Assembly: GCA_037178975.1 (NCBI GenBank)
Contig: JASJZH010000003.1
Coordinates: forward strand, 6,200,001 to 6,264,000
DNA: 64,000 bases
Reading direction: 5' to 3'
DNA from: Oscheius tipulae
Taxonomy: Eukaryota; Nematoda; Chromadorea; Rhabditida; Rhabditidae
The stretch's first letter is position 1, and every line of letters begins with the position of its first letter. Positions 24,273 through 34,572 of the stretch are shown piece by piece. The translations under genes and the position numbers were made by a program. Below the pieces are notes generated by a model that saw nothing but the letters and a program-made list of their open reading frames with translations, ran no database searches and was not told the DNA's origin.

Positions 24273-26165
24273 TAGTTCGGTAGGCGGCTCGGTTCGTTCA
24301 AACGGGTCTTCGCGCGCATTTTGTATTCGGCAGAATTTTAAAACCTTTGTCTCTTTACGATTTCTGCACCTTTTCACTGCTTTTCTCATCTTTTTTCTTA
24401 ACATTTTATGTTTTCTCTTGTACGCTTCAAGAAATAAAAGCGAGGACTACCTCGTATAATGGCAAATTTACAAATTCGTCGCTTTTTCGAAGTATTCCTG
24501 CTATATTTCATGTTTCACGAGCGATCTTCTCCAGAAAATACCTGTCGGTTTACTACTTTTTCATTGTAAAGCAAGTAAGCGTTTATCTGTTCATCAGGTT
24601 TTATCTTAGGCGTATAGATCTAAGCAACAAATCAAGGCCTTAAAGGCCTAGGCGACATAATATTTAGACACAAGTTCCAGAAGACGTAAGAACGGATCAG
24701 TACAAACATGACGGCCGTTTTTGGACTGCCACCAGTGGTGAGCAAGCTTGGACGGAAGAGTGGACATACGAACGCCTGGACCCATCTTGAGGAGAGGTAG
24801 CTTGATCTTGCGCCACTGCCTCTCAATCGTCTGGGTATGGCAGCCAGTGGTCGGATCGATGAAATTGAGAGAGTGGTTGACGGCTTGATGAAGGAATCCA
24901 TGGCGAACGCACTGACGATAGGCTCGCCATTCGTCACTAAAGATGGTAGTTCCAGCGGCCACATGCTGCTCCAGAATTGGCATCAAAGTGCTGGCAGTTC
25001 TATCCTGAACCCAAAACATCCTACATTCCTTCGTGCTACGACAGATCATTCCAAAGAGCCAAGGTCCTGGAATTATAAAAAGTTTTCAGAAATGATTGCG
25101 CTTACCCTGGGATCTGCGAAGATAGTTTTTTGTCCGGTGGCCCTGATGCCCATACCGATTGCCTTGGAGGTATCGTCCTCGGTTTGACTTTCTTCTTCCC
25201 TTTAAATAACATTCGTCAACCTCGAGAATTTATCCGGGCCCTCCCATCTTCGGTGCTTTGGTGAGCTCTTCGATCATAACTTCGCGGATGTACTGCGACC
25301 AAGCGACTCGGGATTCCTTGCTCAGCTGACGATCAACGAGATCGGACAAGCGAGAGACAGAGAAGTCCTTTGAAAGACAGTACACGATGTAAAGAATGTC
25401 TTTCGGGTCCACCTATAGAGAACAAGAAGGTTACAAGGAGAAATTCTAGAAATACTTTCCTGTTCGGGCGACCAGCAGAAACTCTCACATTAAAGATGGT
25501 AATCCCGCTTGGCTGGGCTGTTGGTTCGTAGACAGACGGACCGTGATGGGCGGATTTGTGGCTGCGGCACACAGTACATTGGAAGTGCGGCGTTCCGTTG
25601 ATGATGGCTTGCGTGATTTTGCCCGTGCAGTTGGGTTTCTTCGTATTGAAGGGTTTCGACGAACAGAGAGCCATGTAGGGACTACCTTTTCTTTTGACTC
25701 CTATCGGATGACCAACAGACGGGAGCAGATTGTACCGACGGAGAAAGGCAGCAGCGAGCTCTGGGGTCCGCAGCTCCTCGTAGAGAGCGATCAGCGACGG
25801 ATCGGAACGGGGAACCATAGTTGATGGAATTGACGTTGTCAATAATCAAGTCGATTTCTATCTCTTTCATTGTCAATTCCTGTATGTTTCGTTATGGGAC
25901 CTACATTTGGAATCAGTTTGATAGTCCTTTACTTCATTTTGGCATGTAGATCGATACCAATTTTATTACAACGTACTTCTTTCTTGCCTTCTTACAGTAT
26001 TCTATGTGTTTTATATGCGTATTGTGTTGTTTTCCGCTACCGATAAATTATTCATGAAAAACCAGCAGAAAGGTGAAAAAAAAGAGAAAAAGCATAAAAA
26101 TCGAAAAAAAGAAGAAAAATGCGCGCGAAAACCCGTTTGAATGAACCGAGCCGCCTACCGAACTA
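24273..26165 (-). mobile_element. Merlin-type DNA transposon with about 50-bp inverted ends
   Basis: The left end (24,273-24,320) reads TAGTTCGGTAGGCGGCTCGG and onward. The reverse complement of the right end (26,115-26,165) reads the same, with two or three mismatches over about 50 bp through TTCGCGCGCATTTT. Between them lies an IS1595/ISXO2-like transposase pseudogene, typical of Merlin elements. No clear 8-9 bp target duplication is visible, so one end may have recombined. The last bases of the right end (CCTACCGAACTATCTA) recur at 29,842 next to another repeat copy. Confidence 0.8.
24648..25818 (-). pseudogene. Merlin / ISXO2-like DDE transposase with premature stop
   Basis: The transposase would cut and paste the surrounding element. 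The start at 25,818 gives MVPRSDPSLIALYEEL. A zinc-binding region follows (C..C pairs around NCTGKITQ and HFQCTVCRSHKSAHH). After an intron (donor AAA|GTATTT near 25,457) the sequence reads VDPKDILYIVYCLSKDF. The DDE catalytic set is visible: D in ILEVDECYLKGRRKSNRGRY, D in TTIFSDEWRAYRQC, E in HTQTIERQWRKI. A TAA at 25,230-25,232 falls in frame immediately before the first catalytic block, so the copy cannot make full-length enzyme. A second intron separates SQG from PWLFGMICRS near 25,060-25,106. It ends VSKYYVA at 24,648. Confidence 0.85.
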
Positions 26166-26430
26166 TCTAGTATAAAATGTCCTCGCGTCTCTGTCTGTCT
26201 GTCTGTCTGTCTGTCTGAAGCCCTAATTGACAATTAGTGTGTACTATTTTGTGCGCACACTAATTGTTGGCAAGTCAAGCCAAATCGAGTCAGTTCGGGA
26301 AGTAGGAGGACATGGGGGGACGTTGCTCCTGTCACGGTACCTCGATTGGGGGGAATGCGGACAGGTTGAAGTGTGAGGAAAGGGTCACGACAGTTGGACA
26401 GAAGGTAGTAGAAATCGAGCAGTTTTGGAA
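26166..26430 (+). repeat. Hairpin repeat R, copy 1
   Basis: Starts with a CTGT microsatellite (about 26,195-26,218). Next is a hairpin (CAATTAGTGTG ... CACACTAATTG, about 26,230-26,267), then GGAGGACATGGGGGGACGTTGCTCC and TGTCACGGTACCTCGATTG. Related copies are at 26,465-26,655 and 29,850-30,110. It abuts the right end of the Merlin element. Confidence 0.8.
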
Positions 26431-26447
26431 GGAATGAGGCTTTATTT

Positions 26448-26655
26448 TGAGCCCCAAGGGGCGTTAGCATCCCTTGTCTATTTTAAATTGTCCTCGCGTC
26501 TCTGTCTGTCTGTCTGTCTGAAGCCAATATTGCCAATTAGTGTGCACTATTTTGTGCGCACACTAATTGTTTGCAAGTCAAGCGTCAGTTTGGGAGATAG
26601 CTTCGTTGGGAGGACGTTGCTCCTGTCACGGTACCTCGATTGAAGGGAATGCGGA
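26448..26655 (+). repeat. Hairpin repeat R, copy 2
   Basis: Begins with a GCCCCAAGGGGC hairpin, then TTAAATTGTCCTCGCG, a shorter CTGT tract, the same hairpin (stem GTGTGCAC/GTGCGCACAC) and GGTACCTCGATTG. It joins directly onto the truncated Helitron coding sequence at about 26,655, so the join is a rearrangement breakpoint. Confidence 0.8.
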
Positions 26656-29519
26656 ACTTCGAGCCGAGAACTATCAGCAGCTTCAAGACGCTGTCTCTAG
26701 CGGAGACAACGGTAACATCGGAACAAGGATAGTTCTCGGGCCAACGTTTGTGAACTCGCCCAGATACATGCAGGCGGCATACAGAGTATATCAGCTTTTT
26801 TCTTCTCAAACTTTCTTTTAGGATTCGATGGCAATTGTCACACGATTTGGGAAGCCCGACCTCTTCATCACAATGACTTCGAACCCGAAATGGCGGGAAA
26901 TATCGGAAAATTTGCTCCCTGGCCAAACAGCCCAAGATGCTCCAGATTGGGTCGCTCGAGTCTTCAGAATGAAGCACAAGGCGCTTCTAGCCGATATCAA
27001 AGAACACTGGATTCTCGGCAAAACAACAGCTTGGATCTCAGTAACGGAGTTCCAAAAGAGGGGTTTGCCGCATGCCCACATGCTGTTCACAATGGCCACG
27101 GAGGACAAGCCGAACACGGTCGATCTTGGTAAGTATAACAACTTTTTCTCTCCCAGAAACTGTTCTATCAGTTGACGCTATAATCTCTTCTGAACTACCA
27201 CTGTGTGCCGATGCAAATGATCCCATGTATCCAGTTTTCGAAGCTGTCAGCAGCCATATGCTTCACAGAAGATGCAGTCCAACATCGCCCTGCTGAAGAA
27301 AAAGAGGCAAGAGGAGAGGATCTGGGTCCAGTTGATCCGAGAACCGTCTACTACAATGAGATGCCGGAGCACTTTACATACGAGAACAATGACGTAAGAA
27401 CGCCTCTGTTATTCTTTCAAGACAATTTTAGACGTTCATCTTGAATGCACGCAGTTGCAAAGGCTGCTGGAAGACGAAGAGAGCTTCAAACTCTAACATC
27501 GGCAGAGTCATGATGGCCTCACCGCGCGAAGTGGAGCGATACGCTCTTCGGCTTCTTCTATTCCATGTCAAAGGAGCCACGAAGTTTGAAGACTTGCGAC
27601 AGGTCCAAGGAGTCCTTCACGCAACTTTCTCGGATGCTGCCAAGTCAATGGGACTTTTGAATTCGACCGGCCATCTGATGGCATCAATGACCGAAGCTAC
27701 TACCAATGGAATCGCCTGCCAAATTCGATCCTTCTTTGCCTCTCTTCTCATGTTCGTAGAGGGAATTTCGCCGCGAGACGCCCAGCAGGTCTGGAACAGC
27801 TTCAAGGCTGATCTTGCTGGAGACTTTTTTCACCGTAGTGAGTTTTTTGCTCAAACCCTTTGAAAAACATTGTTCAGCACAAGATCTCAATCGCTCCTTC
27901 AACCTAGCCTACTACGCTATCAAAGACCAATGCGTTTCTTTGCGTCTCGAAGACTTCATTCCTCCTCCTCCCGGTCCTAGAGCAACAATCCTCATGCTAT
28001 ATTCGGTCGACCATCAGGCCGAGTTGAATCGCATGCTCCCTCTGCTTCGTGCTAACCCTGAACAGTCGAATGCAATCGACCGCATCTTCAACGGGGTCGT
28101 GAAGCTGGCGTTTGTTGACGGTCCCGGAGGTACAGGAAAGACATTCCTCTACAGGTGTCTCTACCATATGTTGAAAGGTCAGTTTTTCTCCCCTTTTCTC
28201 ACGCAATTTAGTTGCTGGGAAGCAAGTGCTTTGCTCCGCATATACTGGCATTGCTTCGAACCTACTTCCACAGGGACAGACTCTCGCCTCAGCGTTCAAA
28301 TTCAACATTGAACAGGATTGTCGCTCATCGAACATCAAGCCAAATTCCAAGAAGGAAGAGCTCTGAAGGATATCGACTACTTCATCATCGACGAGGCCTC
28401 TATGCTATCTGGATCGATGCTCACTACGATGAATAGTGTCCTGCAAGACATTCATGGCAACACGACACCGTTCGGAGGAAAGTCAATTTTACTCGGCGGC
28501 GACTTTAGACAAGTTTGTCAATTCTAAACACTTTTCAACTTTTTTAGGTCTTGCCAATTCCTCCCAAAGTGGGTCGATTCCAACCCTTCGAGATCAGTCT
28601 CAAGAATTGTCCCCTTTTCCGTCTATTCGATCAGATCAAGCTGACTCGAAATATGAGGGTTCAGCAGGATCAAGTAGCTTGGATGCAGTACATTCTTCAA
28701 GTTGGAAACGGCACACTACCAGATGACGAATCCGGAAGAATCGCATTGATACCAGAAATACTCAGTCATGGTGATTTGATCCAGGAGATCTTCGAGGGAT
28801 CATTCAATGACGCCAATCTGATCAACCAGCGTGCCATCCTGTGCCCGAAGAACAAGGATGTCGATAGAGTCAACAACAGCATATTGGAGCGAATGACAGG
28901 TAGCTACTTTTTTCGTCTCGATATACACTGCACACTTTTTCCAGGTGAGACGAAAACCTACCATAGTGCGGATAGTGTCGATGTCGACGAGGATGGACAC
29001 AATTACTATCCAACCGAATTCCTCAATAAGCAAACTCCTTCCAATCTCCCTCCTCACACACTCCGCCTGAAATAAGGAGCCGTTGTCATACTCCTGCGCA
29101 ACATCAACGTCAAGGAAGGACTTTGTAATGGAAGTCGCCTTCAAGTGACCGGATTCGGCGAAAGGATTCTTAGGTGCACACAAATTAAGGGAGCCGAAGT
29201 CATTCTTGGTCGATACGACCTATACTCCGATCAGGGTAAGAGTACAAACTCCGTTTCTTTCCGTTTCATATTTTAGGTCTCTCAGTACGCCTGAAGAGAC
29301 GCCAATTCCCAATCAAGCTAGCCTTTTCGATGTCAATTCACAAGGCCCAGGGTCAGAGCCTAGAAAAAGTGGGTGTGGACCTCACTGAAAGTGTTTTCTG
29401 TCACGGGCAGCTATATGTAGCTCTGTCCCGCGCCACCTCGCAACATGGAGTCAAGATCTTGACCCCCGCAAGGAACCCGAAGACTCTGAATATCGTGGAT
29501 CCTCGAGCTGTAACCTGAT
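26656..29519 (+). pseudogene. Helitron Rep/helicase relic, 5'-truncated, intron-containing
   Basis: Encodes the rolling-circle replication transposase (RepHel) of a Helitron. It enters in the middle of the N-terminal domain (LRAENYQQLQDAVSSGDNG). It carries the Rep-linked block GKPDLFITMTSNPKW and EFQKRGLPHAHML (27,050-27,085), then the PIF1-family helicase: Walker A GPGGTGKTFLY (28,120-28,150), Walker B DYFIIDEASML (28,378-28,410), GGDFRQVLPI across an intron, and the C-terminal SIHKAQGQSLEKVGVDLTES and YVALSRAT. At least seven 35-55 nt introns with canonical ends interrupt it. Defects: zinc finger and Rep start missing, a frame break near 28,355 and an in-frame TAA at about 29,072. Parts of the domain between Rep and helicase are shortened near 27,290. 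It is not autonomous. Confidence 0.92.
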
Positions 29520-29775
29520 GGACCTCTTCTACTCTCCTTCGATCTCTCTCTTTTCTCTACAACTACGCCTGATTCTTTCCCTTCCTTCTCACTTTTTCTC
29601 TTCCCTACCCCTCAATTTGAGCAACTGAAATTTGAGATTCCTACTACCAGAGTGCATTATATTGTTTCCCCACATATTTCCCCTGAGAGAAGTAAACAGT
29701 GTTAAGGCTCATTTTTGTTTTTGTGAAACAAGACAATAGACAATTTAAAATTTAAAAACAATTTAAAATAGACAA

Positions 29776-29846
29776 GTTAGGCACGCCCCGAAGGGGCGCA
29801 TTAGCATAAGCCTAAGCCTAAGCTAAAGCCTAAGCCTAAAGCCTAC
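29776..29846 (+). repeat. Short hairpin followed by interstitial telomere-type repeats
   Basis: TTAGGC, then a perfect CGCCCC-GAA-GGGGCG hairpin, then about 40 bp of imperfect GCCTAA units (29,807-29,846), the complement of the nematode telomere repeat. The hairpin sits 13 nt before the first CTAA, a spacing compatible with a Helitron 3' end (hairpin then CTRR), so this may be the terminus of the relic just upstream. Confidence 0.7.
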
Positions 29847-29849
29847 CGA

Positions 29850-30110
29850 ACTATCTATTTTAAATTGTCCTCGCGGCTCCGTCTGTCTGTCTGTCTGAAG
29901 CCCTAATTGACAATTAGTGTGCACTATTTTGTGCGCACACTAATTGTTTGCAAGTCAAGCGTCAGTTTGGGAGATAGCTTAGTTGGGAGGACGTTGCTCC
30001 TGTCACGGTACCTCGATTGGCGCGGAAAATGCGAACAGGGCGAAGTGAGAGAGAAGGACCAGTACAGGCTGACAGAAGGGAATAGAAACCGGGCAAAGTT
30101 CAAAGGTATC
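29850..30110 (+). repeat. Hairpin repeat R, copy 3
   Basis: Has the same order as the copies at 26.2 and 26.5 kb: TTAAATTGTCCTCGCG, CTGT tract, CAATTAGTGTGC/GCGCACACTAATTG hairpin, GGACGTTGCTCC, GGTACCTCGATTGG. It continues into sequence related to the right part of copy 1 (GAAGTG..., CAGAAGG..AATAGAAA). It directly precedes a foldback fragment (30,115-30,215) and the SLC13 5' segment. Confidence 0.8.
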
Positions 30111-30227
30111 AGAGGTTATAACTGTGGGACAATCTGGGGGGAAAAGAGAAGAGCTGGCTCTCATGTTCTGGTGAATAGCAAGAATCCGGAAGATAAGAGA
30201 CAAGTCTCGTAAAAGGCCAAACAGATC

Positions 30228-30782
30228 GCTATATTCTGACGAGTTTGCTGTTAATTTGGCAGAAAAAATTAAGCAAACGGTGAAGAAGGAGAGGAGAAAT
30301 GAATGCGATGGGCACAGAAAGAGCTGATGTCGAGTAACCGAGGTTTTACCGCGCGAACAGCGAAATTTGAATCTGCAAAGAAGTCGAAAGCTTCTCAAAG
30401 GCGTCTGTCTGCGACATGTCAACTCTAACCTGGGATAACACTTGACAGTGTTTGTTTTATTCCAGACTGCCAAGACAAGCTAGGACAGTTCAAGTTACAA
30501 AATTAGCACTGACAGTGAGTCGCTCTGGTAAGCAATTGGTTGTTTCTTAAGCAAACTGAAAGCTTTTTCAACTTGTAACAAAAACTGTGTAGGTTTCAAA
30601 GTTCCAAACAAAAAAAGATCACTCTGAATTCCGCGTCTGATCCAACCAATAGTCGGCAGAAGTGCCCCCAATCAACATTCCTCAGTCTTTTTCGAACAAT
30701 TGCTCGTTCATTCGCAGTCAGTCGAGTTCCAATGCGCTACTCGAAGTGGCTGCTGGCCAGGAAGCTCTCTTTCGTCTTTGCT
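30228..30782 (+). repeat. SLC13 5' segment, copy 2 (attached to the intact gene)
   Basis: The parent copy of the duplicated segment: about 500 bp of upstream DNA plus the first 17 codons of the SLC13 gene. The other copies are at 22.4 and 34.9 kb. The segment probably includes the promoter and the spliced-leader or 5'UTR region. The boundary of the shared block is sharp on both sides. Confidence 0.9.
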
Positions 30783-32677
30783 CCTCTTCTAGCCTTGCCT
30801 CTTCTCTTCTTCGGAAAGGTATTCAGTTCAATACAACCCATAAAAAGTCTTCAGGAATACAGATGTCTCTACTGTCTAGCCGTGATGTGCTCCTTCTGGG
30901 TCTCTGAATGCATACCAATGGGAATCACAGCTCTTTTGCCCCTGCTCCTGTTCCCCTTCTTCGAAATCATGAAGGCTGAGAGTGTGAGCGAGACCTACTT
31001 CAAGGACACAACAGTGCTCGGGTTTGCGTCTCTTCTGATGGGCAACGCTGTCGAAGAGGTCATGCTGCACAAGAGAATAGCCCTCGGAATGCTCAGGTTT
31101 GTCGGCTACAGGAAGCAGCTTCTTCTGGCCGGCACGATTCTTGTCACTGGCCTCGTTTCTATGTTGGTGGCTGACATGGCAGCTTGTGTCATAATTTTGC
31201 CTATTATTCTGGCCATCCTGAAGACTCTTCACGACGTCAAAGAACAGTTTCTCATTGCCAAGAAGACAGGAAGTTTAGTTGGGGACAGACTGAACATGTC
31301 CGAATGGAGCAAAGGCGATCGCGGTTTCGCCAAAGCCCTTGTGATGGCATGTGCCACTGCTTCACTCTTTGGAGGCAAAGGAACTCTGACTGGAAGCACG
31401 CCGAATATTGTCTTCAGAGAACAGTTTGGACCGTGAGTTTTGTTCCTTTCCTGGAAGCTCTTTTGAGTTTGGGCTCTTTTGTAAAACTTTTCTCTAGGAC
31501 TACATTATTGAAACAGTCTGTTTCTAGCCATGCCTGCCCCCTCACACCTACATCACCCAATATCCAATGATTAAGAGTCGAAGCCGTCTCCTACCTCCAA
31601 TGGGCCTCTTTCTCCATCCCGTTCATGTTTCTCGGACTTGCTCTCAACTACATCATCCTCACAGTCGTCTTTCTGCTGCCGTCATCCTGTGGTTCCCGAG
31701 AGGAAGTGAATCTCTCCAAAGAGGAGAAGACACGAGTGAAAGTGCTGTTGACGAAAAAGATTCAAGAAGAATATGACCATTTGGGCAAGTTCAGCTTTGC
31801 CGAAGGGTCTGTTCTCGTCTGGTTCCTTCTGCTCATCCTAGCCTGGATGAGTCGAAATCCGGGATTTACCAAAGGATGGGAAGCCACCTTCCCAAGGAAC
31901 TACGTGACAGACGGAACAACAGCCATGATGATCGTCATTATCATGTTCATCTGGCCAAAGGATCCGTTCAATGACATACAACTCGAGCCAATCTTGACCT
32001 GGGAGATCATGAAAGCCCGCTTCAGCTGGTCCTGCGTACTTCTTGTCGCCGTGGGAAATGCTGTCTCAGCCGGCGTCGAACAGTCCGGATTGAGCTTCAA
32101 GATTGGCTGCTTCCTAAAGGATCCCCTCCGCGACCTGAGCCCATTCTGGCTCCAAGTCTTGGCCCAACTGTCTGCCTCCATCGTCTCCGAGTTCACTTCC
32201 AACACGTCCACGGCCGGTATCTTCATTCCTATAATGATCGGTGAGTGATACGGAAACAAAAAACCAAAGACTAGAGGGAAACCAGAGTAAAGAATAGAAA
32301 TATCCTTATTTTGTAAATGTGGGTATTATTCTGTTGATTCACTCAAAGAATTGCTTCAAGAAACTCCAAAACTATTCGTTCCGCAAAACAACTCTTTTCC
32401 AGGCCTGGCCAACGCCTTCCATCTGAATCCGCTCTATCTCGTTTTGCCGGCTACGTATGCATCTTCATGGGGCTTTATGATGCCCACAGCCACGCCGGCC
32501 AACGCGATTGTCTACGATACAGGAGTGCTGACACTGTTCGAGATGTGCACAGCCGGCTTCTTCCTCAAGATTGGAGCTATCGCGCTAACGGCGTTGAATT
32601 TCGAGACTCTGGCCTACAAGCTACTAAAACTGGACGAGCCGCTGCTCTCCGAAACATACAATCGGACTGTCTGCTAG
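30732..32677 (+). CDS. Na+-coupled dicarboxylate/sulfate symporter, SLC13 (DASS) family
   Basis: A plasma-membrane importer of Krebs-cycle dicarboxylates, citrate or sulfate (the INDY/NaDC/NaS group). Five exons are read: 30,732 to about 30,820, about 30,854-31,432, about 31,573-32,240, about 32,403-32,677, with small uncertainty at the third. The join FGP|VEAVSYLQWAF uses acceptor ATTAAG near 31,572. Conserved parts are KGTLTGSTPNIVF (first substrate loop), VSEFTSNTSTAGIFIPIMI (second SNT motif) and ASSWGFMMPTATPANAIVYD near the C-terminus. About eleven hydrophobic segments are present. The gene ends TYNRTVC, with AATAAA just downstream at about 32,702. It is convergent with a small secreted gene only 42 bp away. 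It seems intact although it lies inside the rearranged zone. Confidence 0.93.
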
Positions 32678-32719
32678 GAGAAAAACACAAAAACGTGTAT
32701 CAATAAAAAGTGCTTCATT

Positions 32720-33091
32720 TTACTGTTGTCCACCGTTCTTGTTTCCGGCGAACTGACTCTGTTGACCGAACTGGCCCATCTGTCCCGCGAACTGACCGTT
32801 CTGCTGTCCAGATTGATTAGACTGTCCAGAGAAAGATTCTTGCTGTCCAGATTGTCCTTGTCCCATCTGTCCACCAGGGAACTGTTCATTTTTCTGACCA
32901 GACTGTCCAGAGAAGGATCCCTGTTGACCAGATTGTCCGGGAAACTGTCCTTGCTGTCCAGACTGCTGTCCACCCATTCCAGAGAATCCCTGCTGTCCTT
33001 GCCCGCCAAATTCAGGACGACCAGTTTGACTGACGGGCTGGGCTATGACAACAGCCAGAAGAGCGAAAGAGGCAATGATGATGGAGTTCAT
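32720..33091 (-). CDS. Small secreted Gln/Gly/Ser-rich repeat protein
   Basis: A single-exon 123-residue protein. The signal peptide is MNSIIIASFALLAVVIAQP. The mature part is almost entirely G, Q, S and F in loose repeats of the type SGQQGQFPGQ / SFSGQSGQ / GQFAGQMGQ. It has no cysteines and few charges, like silk-, glue- or eggshell-type structural proteins; the actual use is unknown. The opposite strand is also open for over 150 codons as a by-product of the repeat. The start codon and stop are unambiguous. Intervals between repeats vary, so slippage-driven length variation between individuals is likely. Confidence 0.75.
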   Translation of the reverse strand: MNSIIIASFALLAVVIAQPVSQTGRPEFGGQGQQGFSGMGGQQSGQQGQFPGQSGQQGSFSGQSGQKNEQFPGGQMGQGQSGQQESFSGQSNQSGQQNGQFAGQMGQFGQQSQFAGNKNGGQQ

Positions 33092-33291
33092 GTCAAGAAT
33101 GTCTGTCCGTCATATCCCGACATGGCGTTTATATCTGGACTACATCAACGACAATACGATTATTTTGGCGGAGAGACCAACAAGTTCAGCGCCAGAGTTT
33201 GATCAACAACAGTACTGTGAGTCACCATGCACTCTTCCTGTCTAGTCTATTCTGTTCTAAACAATCAGTCACAGATATTTGAGAGCATCGG

Positions 33292-33483
33292 CTACCAATA
33301 TGTATACACTGACTTTTGGATATTTTGAACAAGATTCAGCAATAAGAAAAAAAAACTTCTTCTCGCGCTTCCTCTTTTTTCCCTTCTTTTCTCCTTTTTG
33401 TCACCCGAGAGCAGATCGACCACATTAGGAGTAAGCCTCTTCGGCGAAGCAGTAAAAGACTCGTATGACGGAGACTCGTCCAT
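33292..33483 (-). CDS. Possible small ORF or orphan first exon
   Basis: The frame opens MDESPSYESFTASPKRLTPN and continues lysine/arginine-rich before becoming hydrophobic and stopping. The first 40 codons look protein-like, but there is no recognised domain. It lies just beside the breakpoint of the retropepsin-like duplication, so it may be the severed 5' exon of another gene. Low confidence. Confidence 0.25.
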   Translation of the reverse strand: MDESPSYESFTASPKRLTPNVVDLLSGDKKEKRREKRGSARRSFFFLLLNLVQNIQKSVYTYW

Positions 33484-33648
33484 CCTTGCAAAGCTCTCAG
33501 TATCCTATGTCTTCGTCGGTGAGGCACATTCAGATTTGAAGATCTGTATCACTGGTTATTACTGTCTTTTCTCATGAATGAAACATGAAAAGTGAAATAA
33601 CATGGAATAACGTTTATCGAATTATTTCATAAGAATAAACATACAAGA

Positions 33649-34418
33649 TCATTGTGTAATAAGCTTGAACGTTTTCTTCTTCCAGTCAACAACGATAGAC
33701 AATCCCAATTGGCGCATGGCATTAGCTCCGAGAATGTTGACTTCTTGGTAATGTGCCTTCGAAACATGGCAGTCAATAACGCTCTCCTGGTCCTAAACAT
33801 ATAATTACTCATTAAACTGTCTATGGAAGAAAAAAACAAACCTGAATTGCAAGGCTGTAGAAGGTATTCGTGGCATTTCCCGAGCCTAGAAGCGCTTCCA
33901 GCGACTTCACCGACAAGCAGGTGAACGGCGAGCTTGAGTCGACTAGGAACCAAATATTGATGGCTTTTGAGTTAGGCTTTCCTGCAAACAAAATTAATGT
34001 AGCTGAGTTATCACATATAAACTCCTACCTGCACGCTGGCAGACAAGCGGAATCATGTATCGCATGTTGAGTCCATAAATTCGACCAGAAGCTGGAAACG
34101 CTGGTGAAGAGAACGTGCCGGGGGACAAGTGTTCGACTTCGTTGTCACAGCCAAGCTAAAATTATAAAATTGAGAATTATAAAAAAACATTCATCTTACC
34201 GCCACAAGTTCTGCCTCGTCAATATCAGTGAGTAGAACGTCAAACTTGTCATATTTAAGACCCAACTTCTCCCACAATTCATTTGACGACGAACTCTAAA
34301 AATATAAATTGATTTAGAAATACATAAATTTATGCTTACTTGGTTATAATCGTTCATGTTGACGGCCTCCTCGATGAAAATTAAGAATGATTGGAGAAAA
34401 ATCGTGGTATAAAGTGCT
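33649..34418 (-). CDS. Small retropepsin-like protein, copy 2 (most complete)
   Basis: Five exons in phase: a hydrophobic first exon (LYTTIFLQSFLIFIEEAV, then NMNDYNQ), SSSNELWEKLGLKYDKFDVL, LGCDNEVEHLSPGTFSSPAF, then the protease-like core WFLVDSSSPFTCLSVKSLEA, and a last exon with NILGANAMRQLGLSIVVDWK ending at 33,649. In retropepsins the core is D-T/S-G followed later by I-L-G; here it is D-S-S and ILG. Substitution of the third active-site residue argues against ordinary proteolysis. The gene may be a domesticated retroelement protease or a non-catalytic binding fold. The true first exon and start codon are not certain: the 5' end could lie upstream of the acceptor TATTACAG near 34,419. 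Confidence 0.6.
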
Positions 34419-34572
34419 GTAATATTCAAATTCAGTATTATGCAAATAAAAGAACAACAGATATTTCTACCAAACTACAACAAGCGTGAATAGAGGAAGA
34501 ATGTGATGCCGGCAGTCTCTCGCCTTCTTCCTCTGCGTCTCTGCTCACAGACGCGTCACACTCTCATCACCA

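Noticed and set aside
24632-24664. AAGGCCTTAAAGGCCTAGG as a possible transposon end
   Set aside because: The real matching ends lie outside it at 24,273 and 26,165, and this palindrome is just past the transposase stop.
32726-33202. Plus-strand frame of 158 codons rich in Leu/Ser/Arg
   Set aside because: It is the complement of the Gln/Gly/Ser repeat gene; the repeat keeps the other strand open.
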